From CAILZL01 sp963791615 (GTDB lineage Bacteria > Pseudomonadota > Gammaproteobacteria > Steroidobacterales > Steroidobacteraceae), in contig CAWBTE010000017.1 of the NCBI GenBank assembly GCA_963791615.1, positions 62,001-126,000 on the forward strand: a DNA stretch of 64,000 bases, given 5' to 3'. Shown here in pieces: positions 18,975-26,087 of the stretch. Position 1 is the first letter of the stretch, and every line of letters begins with the position of its first letter. Below the pieces are notes generated by a model, which saw only the letters and a program-made list of their open reading frames with translations, made no database searches and had not been told where the DNA came from. Made by a program: the position numbers and the translations under genes.

Positions 18975-19727
18975 TCAGCTACGAGCCGCGTGCGCATAGG
19001 CAGCGCGACCAAACTCTGCAAACAGCGCACGCGAGAACGGATTCTGTGTGGCCTTCCATTCGGGGTGCCATTGCACGCCCACTGCAAAACTCGCCGCATC
19101 GCGCACGCGGAATGCTTCAACCACACCATCGGGCGCACGGCCCTCCACTTCCAGCGCTGGCGCCAGCGCGCGCACGCCCTGCCAGTGCAAGGAATTGACA
19201 CTGATCCGGTCAACACCTGCCAGACCTTCAAACATCCCGCCGCGTGTCAGCAGCACATCGTGTGATGGGCCGTACTGCACTTCCAGTGATTGTGTTTCGT
19301 CTTCGCGATGATCGTTCAGGCCAGGCACTTCGTGAATCCTGGTCCACAGACTGCCGCCATACGCCACGTTCATTTCCTGAAAGCCACGACAGATGGCCAG
19401 CAGCGGCATACCGGCATCCACGACTTTCGGAATCAACGGCAGCGTGGTCGCATCGCGTTCCGGATCGTGCAATCCATCGGGCTCAGTGGGTTCGCCGTAA
19501 TGATGCGGCTGCACATTGGAAGGGCTACCGGGCAATAGCACACCATCCAGTTGCGCCACCAGTGCATCCAGTCGATCACCTGCACCCAGTGACGGGATCA
19601 CCACGGGCACACAGTCTGCGCATTCCACTATCGCCTTCAGATATTTTTCACCGACGCAGTGAAAATAATGATTGCCCAGCAGCTTGCGATCAGCAGTAAC
19701 ACCAATTAATGGCTTGTGTTGCGACAT
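18975..19727 (-). CDS. puuD: gamma-glutamyl-gamma-aminobutyrate hydrolase
   Basis: Class I glutamine-amidotransferase-like hydrolase (peptidase C26) releasing GABA from gamma-glutamyl-GABA, the last step of the Puu pathway. 250 residues (E. coli PuuD 254). The nucleophile Cys is in LLAICRGFQEMNVAYGG; the His-Glu pair is in GVQWHPEWK. LLPGSPSNVQPHHYGEP is typical of PuuD. It lies just upstream of puuA on the same strand and divergent from puuB. Confidence 0.93.
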   Translation of the reverse strand: MSQHKPLIGVTADRKLLGNHYFHCVGEKYLKAIVECADCVPVVIPSLGAGDRLDALVAQLDGVLLPGSPSNVQPHHYGEPTEPDGLHDPERDATTLPLIPKVVDAGMPLLAICRGFQEMNVAYGGSLWTRIHEVPGLNDHREDETQSLEVQYGPSHDVLLTRGGMFEGLAGVDRISVNSLHWQGVRALAPALEVEGRAPDGVVEAFRVRDAASFAVGVQWHPEWKATQNPFSRALFAEFGRAAYAHAARS

Positions 19728-19874
19728 AGCACGTCAATGAACATTTCGAGAAGCCTCATTTAAGCACACAAACCGCCTTTCTGGCCGCTCACAGCCGCGA
19801 TAGTTACTGCATTTATTGCTGGCATTTGTGATTCCCGTACCGCTACGATGGCCCGCAATCCATAGACCTTCACC

Positions 19875-21137
19875 ATGAATTCCTACTATCAGGCCAGTGC
19901 ACATCCAGCCCCTGCCCATTTACCGCTGCAGGGCGAACAGACCTGCGATGTCTGCGTCATCGGCGGCGGCATCGCCGGCTGCTCCACGGCCCTGCACCTC
20001 GCGCAACGCGGCTATCGTGTGCTGCTGCTGGAAGGCGGACAGATTGGTACTGGTGCATCAGGACGCAGCGGCGGTCAGTTACTGCCCGGTTACTCCAGTG
20101 GTCAGGCGTTACTGCTGAAGCAGCTCGGCGCAGCCGGTGCGCAACAGCTGTGGGCTATGTCCTGCGAAGCCGTGCAACTCAGCCTTGATCTGATTCAGCA
20201 ACATCAGATTGACTGCGACCTGCATCACGGACATCTCGACGTTGCGATCAAGGCAAGGCAGCGTGATGAGCTGCACAACTATCAGCAGGAACTGGAACAG
20301 CGCTATCAATACTCACGCCTGCGCTTCATTGAGCGCGAGGAACTATGCACATTGATTGCAACGCAGCGCTACTGTGCCGCGCTGTACGATGCAGGGAGCG
20401 CGCATGTGCATCCACTGAACTACACACTGGGACTGGCGCGCGCTGCACAGCGCGCCGGCGTGATCATTCACGAACATTCAACCGTCACACAGCTCACCGG
20501 TCAGCAATCACTGTCAATTCATACTGCGCAGGGAACCGTGAAAGCAAAGTTCGCGGTACTGGCAGCCAATACCGGCAATGCCGCGCTTTCAAAGCACCTG
20601 TCACAACGCATCATGGCAGTGGGCACCTATATCGTCGCCACCGAGGTACTGGGTGCGGCGCGCGCCCATGAGCTGATCCGCAACCAGGCAGCGGTGGCGG
20701 ATACCAACTTCATTCTGGACTACTTCCGGTTGTCAGCTGATCACCGCCTGCTGTTTGGCGGTCGCGTCAGCTATTCGGGTCACGACTTTCGCGATACCGC
20801 CCAGGCCACAAGGCAACGCATGTTGCAGGTATTTCCTCAGTTGAGTGACACACGCATTGAATACAGCTGGGGCGGCCTGCTCGATATCTCCTTCAATCGC
20901 GCGCCCGATTTTGGCCGGCTGCAGGACAATGTGTTCTATGTGCAGGGATTTTCAGGTCACGGCATGGCGTTGGCGGGCATGGCCGGCAAGCTTGTTGCGG
21001 AGGCCATCGCCGGTCAGGCAGAACGATTCGATTTATTTGCGCAACTCAAACATCGCCACTTTCCCGGTGGCCCGTTGCTGCGTAAGCCGGCGCTGGTGCT
21101 GGCGATGCTGTGGTATCGGCTAAGGGATTTGTTGTAG
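19875..21137 (+). CDS. puuB: gamma-glutamylputrescine oxidase, FAD-dependent
   Basis: DAO-family flavoenzyme oxidising gamma-glutamylputrescine to the aldehyde. 420 residues (E. coli PuuB 426). The dinucleotide-binding fold is CDVCVIGGGIAGCSTALHLA, followed by GTGASGRSGGQLLPGYSSGQ, and the FAD-contacting C-terminal part is YVQGFSGHGMALAGMAGKLV. Divergent from puuD across about 150 bases that must hold promoters for both directions. The dehydrogenase PuuC needed for the next step is not nearby. The TAG stop is part of a REP element. Confidence 0.92.
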   Translation: MNSYYQASAHPAPAHLPLQGEQTCDVCVIGGGIAGCSTALHLAQRGYRVLLLEGGQIGTGASGRSGGQLLPGYSSGQALLLKQLGAAGAQQLWAMSCEAVQLSLDLIQQHQIDCDLHHGHLDVAIKARQRDELHNYQQELEQRYQYSRLRFIEREELCTLIATQRYCAALYDAGSAHVHPLNYTLGLARAAQRAGVIIHEHSTVTQLTGQQSLSIHTAQGTVKAKFAVLAANTGNAALSKHLSQRIMAVGTYIVATEVLGAARAHELIRNQAAVADTNFILDYFRLSADHRLLFGGRVSYSGHDFRDTAQATRQRMLQVFPQLSDTRIEYSWGGLLDISFNRAPDFGRLQDNVFYVQGFSGHGMALAGMAGKLVAEAIAGQAERFDLFAQLKHRHFPGGPLLRKPALVLAMLWYRLRDLL

Positions 21138-21166
21138 GTCGGCCTTCAGGCCGACGCGCGGGCTAC
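21133..21166. repeat. GTAG-type REP supplying stop codons to two convergent genes
   Basis: GTAGGTCGGCCTTCAGGCCG, then ACGCGCGGG and CTAC. The left GTAG holds the TAG stop of puuB and the right CTAC holds, on the minus strand, the TAG stop of queD. The stem GTCGGCC/GGCCGAC can form a terminator-like hairpin. Confidence 0.75.
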
Positions 21167-21516
21167 CCGCTATACACACACCCGCTGGTGCAAGTCTCAT
21201 GCACCACCACCTTGCTCAGCAATGACAACTGCGGCTTGATCTCATTCCATATCCAGCGCGCCAGATTTTCACTGGTGGGATTTTCCAGACCGGTAATCTC
21301 GTTGAGATAGTGATGATCGAGACGATCATAAGTGGGCTCAAAAATGCGCTTCACTTCCGCAAAGTCCATGATCCAGCCGGTTTGCGCATCCACTTCACCG
21401 GAGATATGCAATTCGATGCGGAATGAATGGCCATGCAGGCGCGAGCACTTGTGACCGGCAGGTACATTGGGCAGACGATGTGCGGCCTCAATGGTGAAAA
21501 TGCGGAAGATGTCCAT
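21163..21516 (-). CDS. queD: 6-carboxytetrahydropterin synthase
   Basis: PTPS-family enzyme converting dihydroneopterin triphosphate to 6-carboxytetrahydropterin in queuosine synthesis. 117 residues (E. coli 120). FTIEAAHRLPN with HKCSRLHGHSFRIELHI gives the three zinc-binding histidines and the catalytic Cys region; DFAEVKRIF, LDHHYLNE and PTSENLARWIW follow. Monocistronic as far as visible; the other que genes are not in the window. Confidence 0.95.
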   Translation of the reverse strand: MDIFRIFTIEAAHRLPNVPAGHKCSRLHGHSFRIELHISGEVDAQTGWIMDFAEVKRIFEPTYDRLDHHYLNEITGLENPTSENLARWIWNEIKPQLSLLSKVVVHETCTSGCVYSG

Positions 21517-21538
21517 GAAACTCTAGATGCTAATCTTC

Positions 21539-21696
21539 GATGCTTCGCTTAAGAGCGTAGCGAGGAGTTCATATGCGAGGCGTCAGGAGCACAGGAACCG
21601 CAGCGTGCATAAGTACGTGAGCCCGCTTCGATTGGAAAGGGCGCGCAACGCACAACGAAGCAGATGAATTCCGCAGTAGCTCTTAAGCGAAGCATC
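21539..21696. repeat. about 158 bp palindromic element with 18 bp terminal inverted repeats (copy D)
   Basis: GATGCTTCGCTTAAGAGC at 21539-21556 is repeated exactly as its reverse complement, GCTCTTAAGCGAAGCATC, at 21679-21696. The interior contains CGCAGCGTGCATAAGTACG, close to the core shared by the elements at 31.7 and 43.1 kb. Its right end overlaps the TGA stop of the zinc-ribbon gene. No ORF is credible inside. Confidence 0.75.
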
Positions 21697-22063
21697 AAGC
21701 GGCTTTGCGCTTCTTGGCCACACACGCACACGTACCGCAGGTACAGCGCACAGCACCACAATCGGTACAGACGGAGAAATCCACCGAACCGTAGTGACGA
21801 CGGCACCCCGTACAATAGGGCTTGAGCTTGGTGTTGCGGGCGGCACGATAGGCATCCACGGCGTTGGCGGATTCCTGCATCACATCCGGCTCGCCAACGC
21901 CCAGGTCCTTGTTGACGATGTCGCGACGGAAGGTAGTCATCGACATGCTGCTGATCTTGAACAAACGCATCTGTTCTTTGGCAAGCCCCATCTGCGCCAG
22001 GGGGTCATAAATGACTACGCCCAGTTTGGAATGAAAACGCACCTGAAACGGATCGCCGCTCAT
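21695..22063 (-). CDS. conserved hypothetical protein with C-terminal zinc-ribbon cysteines
   Basis: Starting at the ATG at 22063 (MSGDPFQVRFHSKLGVVIYD) gives 122 residues; the open frame extends to 22264 but the extra part looks non-coding. The N-terminal half has a compact mixed alpha/beta composition. The C-terminus carries two CxxC-type pairs (YCTGCRRHYG, VCTDCG) and a further cysteine run CTCGTCACV, suggesting a zinc ribbon. I do not recognise the family. The stop codon is partly formed by the adjoining palindromic element. Confidence 0.6.
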   Translation of the reverse strand: MSGDPFQVRFHSKLGVVIYDPLAQMGLAKEQMRLFKISSMSMTTFRRDIVNKDLGVGEPDVMQESANAVDAYRAARNTKLKPYCTGCRRHYGSVDFSVCTDCGAVRCTCGTCACVAKKRKAA

Positions 22064-22264
22064 GGGAACCAGCCTGAAAACTCTAGAAGTTGGGATTGGG
22101 GGTAGGGAGGGTCGGCATTTTGCGGTAACGAACCCTTCATGGCAATGTGGAGAGTACGTCCCGACTGACCCAAGTGCCTTTATCCCGGGAAACTCTCCCT
22201 TTTTCGTTAACGCACCGCCGCCTTTGACCGCTATTGCTGCGCAACATCGCGCAACGCTGCGCAC

Positions 22265-24487
22265 TCAGGCTCTGGTTATGGCAAAGCAGCAATGGATTTT
22301 CGGATTGCGCTCGAAGTCCTTCGGCAGGGTTTCGCGGGTCCAGTCCTGGATGCGGAATTCCCGCAAACCATGCAGATCCAGTTTGAAGCGGGTGTAGTTG
22401 CTGGAGAAGACAATCATGCCGCCGGGCGCCAGCAATTCACTGGCCCACAGGATCAGCTGTACATGATCGGCCTGCACTTCGAAGTCGCGCGCCATGCGTT
22501 TGGAACGCGAGAAGGTCGGCGGATCAATGAAGATCACCTCGTACTGACGCTGCCTCGCCTGCGACTCATGCTCCAGCCAGTGCAGGCAATCGGCCTGGAT
22601 CAATTCATGCTCGGGCGCATCCATTTCATTCAGTTGCAGATTCTTCTCGGCCCACTCCAGATAAGTGTAGGACATGTCTACTGTCGTTGATGAAATCGCA
22701 CCACCACCAATCGCATGCACCGTGGCTGCGCCCGTGTAGGCAAACAGATTCAGGAAGCGCTTGTCCTTGCACAGCTCACCGATACGCTGACGCGTAACGC
22801 GGTGATCCAGAAACAGACCGGTGTCGAGATAGTCGGTGAAATTCACATAGAAGCGATGCGCGCCTTCACTGACAACATGAAACTCACGCTGCGAATCCAG
22901 CTTTTCATATTGCGAATGATCACTTTGCTGACGACGGGTACGCACGTGAATGCGTTCACGTGACAGCTCCAGTACTTCCGGCAGCACGGACAATACCTGC
23001 ATGCGTCGCAAACGCGCGGCGTCGCGATTGATGCTGTCAGGCGCCGCGTATTCCTGCACATAGGCCCAGCTGATCGCCGGATCTTCTGCCGAACCATACA
23101 GGTCGATGGCAAACGAATACTCGGGCATGTCAGCGTCATACACGCGATAGCAGCGGATCTTGTTCTTGTTGGCCCAGCTGCGTGCATTCTTCAGATTCTT
23201 GCGCAGGCGATTGGCGAACATCTCCGCACCCGGCGTCTGGCGCAGGTCGGCAAATTTTTCTTCCGCAGTGGGACGCGACTCCGGCGTATTGAAGGTGGCC
23301 GGATCAATATCAAAACGCAGCAGACGGCACTCCAGCGCACCGTTGTACAGCGTATGACTACGCCTGGCATTGATGCCCAGATCCTTGGCCAGTGGCGGAT
23401 TGCCGGTAAAAACAGCTGCTTTCCAGCCAGTGAATTCTTCGCGCAGCTTCTGGCCCAGCAAGGCATACAAGCTCTTCAGATTTTCCTGATCGCCAATGCG
23501 TTCGCCATAAGGTGGATTACACACCAGCAGGCCCATAGCTTCGGTCTCGCGGTTCAGATCACTCAATGCCCGCTTTTCGAAATGCACAATGCCGCGCAAT
23601 CCGGCACGATCCGCATTCTCCAGCGACGCGTGCACTGCCGAAGCATCATGATCATAGCCGCGCAACACCACTCGTCCCTGTTTGCCCGCCGCCGCCCGTT
23701 CACTGACTTCATCCAGCAAACGTTGCCATAGGGCGGCATCATGGCCACCCCAGTTCACCATCCCCCAGTGAGCGCTGTGCGTACGCAACCAGCCCGGCGC
23801 GATATCGCAGGCCATCAGCGCCGCTTCAATCACCAACGTGCCCGAACCGCACATCGGATCAATAAGTGTTGCACCTGATGCAGCGAGTGCAGGCCAGCCG
23901 GAGCGCAGCAAGATGGCCGCCGCAAGATTTTCCTTCAACGGCGCCGCCACGCCACGCGCGCGATAACCACGCCGGTGCAGTGAATCACCGGACAGATCAA
24001 TGCTTACTGTGGCCTGCTCACGATGCGCATGCACATTGATGCGCACATCGGGTTTCTCGGTATCCACCGAGGGCCGCTCACCAAACTTGTCGCGGAACTG
24101 GTCAACAATGGCGTCCTTGGTTTTAAGCGCACCAAACTGCGTGTGTTTGACGCCTGATGACGTGCCCTGGAAATCCACCACCAGCGTGCCGTTCACCGAC
24201 AGATGCTGCGACCAGTCGATGCGCTTCAGACCTTCATACATGGCATTGGCGTTTTGCGCCGGTACCTGCGCAATCGGCATCAGGATACGACTGGCGGTAC
24301 GCGACCACAAACAGGCGCGATATGCCGTTTCCAGCGTGCCATCAAATTCCACCCCCGCCTTCATTTCCCGCGCCCTTGTCGCGCCACAAGCCTTTAGTTC
24401 AGCCGCGAGCAAATCCACCACACCCAGCGGGCAAGTGGCGAAAAAAGATTGGGTTCTGGCAGAAGTCGGGTCAGTCATGCTTGTCAT
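22265..24487 (-). CDS. rlmL: bifunctional 23S rRNA methyltransferase RlmKL (m2G2445 / m7G2069)
   Basis: 740 residues (E. coli 702). The N-terminal THUMP/RlmL half has FFATCPLGVVDLLAAEL, the SAM loop LIDPMCGSGTLVIEAALMA and catalytic LVCNPPYGERIG (NPPY). The C-terminal RlmK half has FLNLFAYTGAATVHAIGGGA for SAM and FIDPPTFSRSKRM. Together these methylate 23S rRNA helix 74 guanines. An ATG at 24478 (MTDPTSART) is an alternative start; neither has a clear ribosome site. Confidence 0.95.
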   Translation of the reverse strand: MTSMTDPTSARTQSFFATCPLGVVDLLAAELKACGATRAREMKAGVEFDGTLETAYRACLWSRTASRILMPIAQVPAQNANAMYEGLKRIDWSQHLSVNGTLVVDFQGTSSGVKHTQFGALKTKDAIVDQFRDKFGERPSVDTEKPDVRINVHAHREQATVSIDLSGDSLHRRGYRARGVAAPLKENLAAAILLRSGWPALAASGATLIDPMCGSGTLVIEAALMACDIAPGWLRTHSAHWGMVNWGGHDAALWQRLLDEVSERAAAGKQGRVVLRGYDHDASAVHASLENADRAGLRGIVHFEKRALSDLNRETEAMGLLVCNPPYGERIGDQENLKSLYALLGQKLREEFTGWKAAVFTGNPPLAKDLGINARRSHTLYNGALECRLLRFDIDPATFNTPESRPTAEEKFADLRQTPGAEMFANRLRKNLKNARSWANKNKIRCYRVYDADMPEYSFAIDLYGSAEDPAISWAYVQEYAAPDSINRDAARLRRMQVLSVLPEVLELSRERIHVRTRRQQSDHSQYEKLDSQREFHVVSEGAHRFYVNFTDYLDTGLFLDHRVTRQRIGELCKDKRFLNLFAYTGAATVHAIGGGAISSTTVDMSYTYLEWAEKNLQLNEMDAPEHELIQADCLHWLEHESQARQRQYEVIFIDPPTFSRSKRMARDFEVQADHVQLILWASELLAPGGMIVFSSNYTRFKLDLHGLREFRIQDWTRETLPKDFERNPKIHCCFAITRA

Positions 24488-24643
24488 TGAGGGAGCAGTT
24501 TACGCGAAGGCGGGGCGCGCCCTTATACAGAAGTTGGCTCCAATCTGCGCGAGGAAAAAAGCACAGAAGAAAGGCAAGTAACCACTTTGGGTCGAAGCTA
24601 CCCACCGAGACAGTTGCGGATGCCCCTTACCCGGCAATACGCA

Positions 24644-25177
24644 TTACCGGCAGTGCCATTTGAATCCGAGCAATGGGTCAACAAGGCCCTTGTCAATCAG
24701 CCACGCCCTCGCCTCTCGCGCTTCCTGCTCAAACCACGCACGCGCTGAACCCAGACGAAAGGTATACCCCCAGGCATCCATGTCGGAAAGCATGCGCTCG
24801 CGACCGAAGCCGGGGATGTGATCGGCGAGCAGGATTTGCAGATAACACACGGCGTTTTCTTCATCGAAATCACCACCGGCATCTTTATTCAAGGCGGCGC
24901 GACGATCCGGATCCATGCAGAGGTAGTGACCGGCTTCGTGCAGCACGGATTGCAACGGAGTATCTGAACGCAGATGCAGCTTGTCACCCAGCAAGCCGGC
25001 TTCGGTTTCACCCCAGTAGGAGCCGGGAATGGGCTCGGCATCGGCAACCATCACTAACGTCATGCCGAAACGTTGCAACAATGCATGCAACAAATTGAGA
25101 TCGGTATCGCGCACACGCATCACATCATTGGCTGTGTTCGGCAAGCTGTCCGAGGTGAGTGATGAAATAGCCGTCAT
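24644..25177 (-). CDS. conserved hypothetical protein with HEAGH zinc-peptidase-like motif
   Basis: 177 residues, no signal peptide. SVLHEAGHYLCMDPDRRAAL carries an HExxH motif near residue 82, and DFDEENAVCYLQ downstream offers a possible third zinc ligand (Glu). This resembles small zinc-dependent peptidase-like proteins, but I cannot name the family. It starts one base after the stop of the HPt gene, so both probably share the lptE transcript. Confidence 0.7.
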   Translation of the reverse strand: MTAISSLTSDSLPNTANDVMRVRDTDLNLLHALLQRFGMTLVMVADAEPIPGSYWGETEAGLLGDKLHLRSDTPLQSVLHEAGHYLCMDPDRRAALNKDAGGDFDEENAVCYLQILLADHIPGFGRERMLSDMDAWGYTFRLGSARAWFEQEAREARAWLIDKGLVDPLLGFKWHCR

Positions 25178-25489
25178 CTACAAACTCGCAGCCCGGTTGA
25201 TTTCCATATCCAGCTCCTGCAGCAGTCTGGCAATGGCTGGCCAGTCAATCGCAGCGAATACAGTGGCGCTGCGGATGATGCTTTCAATCTCGCCAGACTG
25301 TTCGCTGATCCTCATGAAATCCAGCATCGCACTACTGCCACAGATGCGGTGCGCCAGAATGCGCAGTTCACTCAGGGCCGCAGCATCACCACTTTGCGCC
25401 TTGACGAAGGTGGCCTGCATTGCCACCCAGTCTTCGCGGGTGCGGCGCAGAAATTGCTCGCCAAGTTCCTTGAAGCGCTCATGCGGCAT
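25178..25489 (-). CDS. HPt domain phosphotransfer protein
   Basis: About 103 residues from the ATG at 25489 (MPHERFKELG), which has AGGA at good spacing; an ATG at 25513 would add eight residues. The four-helix HPt motif reads LAHRICGSSAMLDF, with the phosphorylatable His and the following Gly-Ser (classic AHxLKGSA). It probably relays phosphate between a hybrid kinase and a response regulator encoded elsewhere. Neighbours lptE and the HEAGH gene give no direct clue. Confidence 0.8.
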   Translation of the reverse strand: MPHERFKELGEQFLRRTREDWVAMQATFVKAQSGDAAALSELRILAHRICGSSAMLDFMRISEQSGEIESIIRSATVFAAIDWPAIARLLQELDMEINRAASL

Positions 25490-25519
25490 GACGGGCGTCC
25501 TGCATTGAGGCATGAAAAC

Positions 25520-26087
25520 TCATGGCGCGGGGTCTGCACTGGATTGCACATCGGGCTGTGCTGGAGACTGCATCAGCGATTGTGCGGGCAGCATGGTGAC
25601 GCGACGCAGTATCTGCTGCGACAGTTCCTGCGCCAGACTCTCAACCAGCGCCCGTTCTTCACGCTGCTTGGCCAGCGCCAGGGTCTTGTCGTAACTCATG
25701 GTTCGCTGCGCACTGATGGTCTGTAGCGGGATGAGTGATCTGCGCGCCGGCAACTGTGCTGAATACATATCCGGCGCGGTAGAACACTCCGTACTGCTGC
25801 GGTTCATTCAGTGCAGAAACCGACGTTACGGTACGACTGGCTTCATCAAAGTTTATTCGCAGCACGGAATTGGCGCGGCTACGTTCGGTGGCAACTGTGA
25901 CGCCAGAGCTCTGCAAGGCCAGCTTCAGCTCTCTGGCCAGAACTGATTGTGTGTCGGCGAGGTCGAGATACACCGGCGCCAGCGCATCGGGAAAACCCCG
26001 GGAACCTTGCAGTTGCCAACCACAGGCTGAGAGCAGCAAGGCAGTCAGGCAGATTGCATACAATTTGCGCACGTCACACCACCACAT
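25520..26087 (-). CDS. lptE: LPS-assembly lipoprotein LptE (frameshifted near 25739)
   Basis: Outer-membrane lipoprotein that plugs LptD in LPS export. Signal with lipobox: VRKLYAICLTALLLSACGWQ. GSRGFPDALAPVYLDLADTQ follows. After VFSTVAGAQ the frame is lost and LIPLQTISAQRTMSYDK with LALAKQREEALVESLAQE-like sequence resumes in another frame, the usual LptE C-terminal half. One extra base near 25739 accounts for it; corrected length is 188 residues (E. coli 193). The start may instead be the GTG at 26072, one base after the leuS stop. leuS-lptE adjacency is normal in gammaproteobacteria. Confidence 0.88.
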
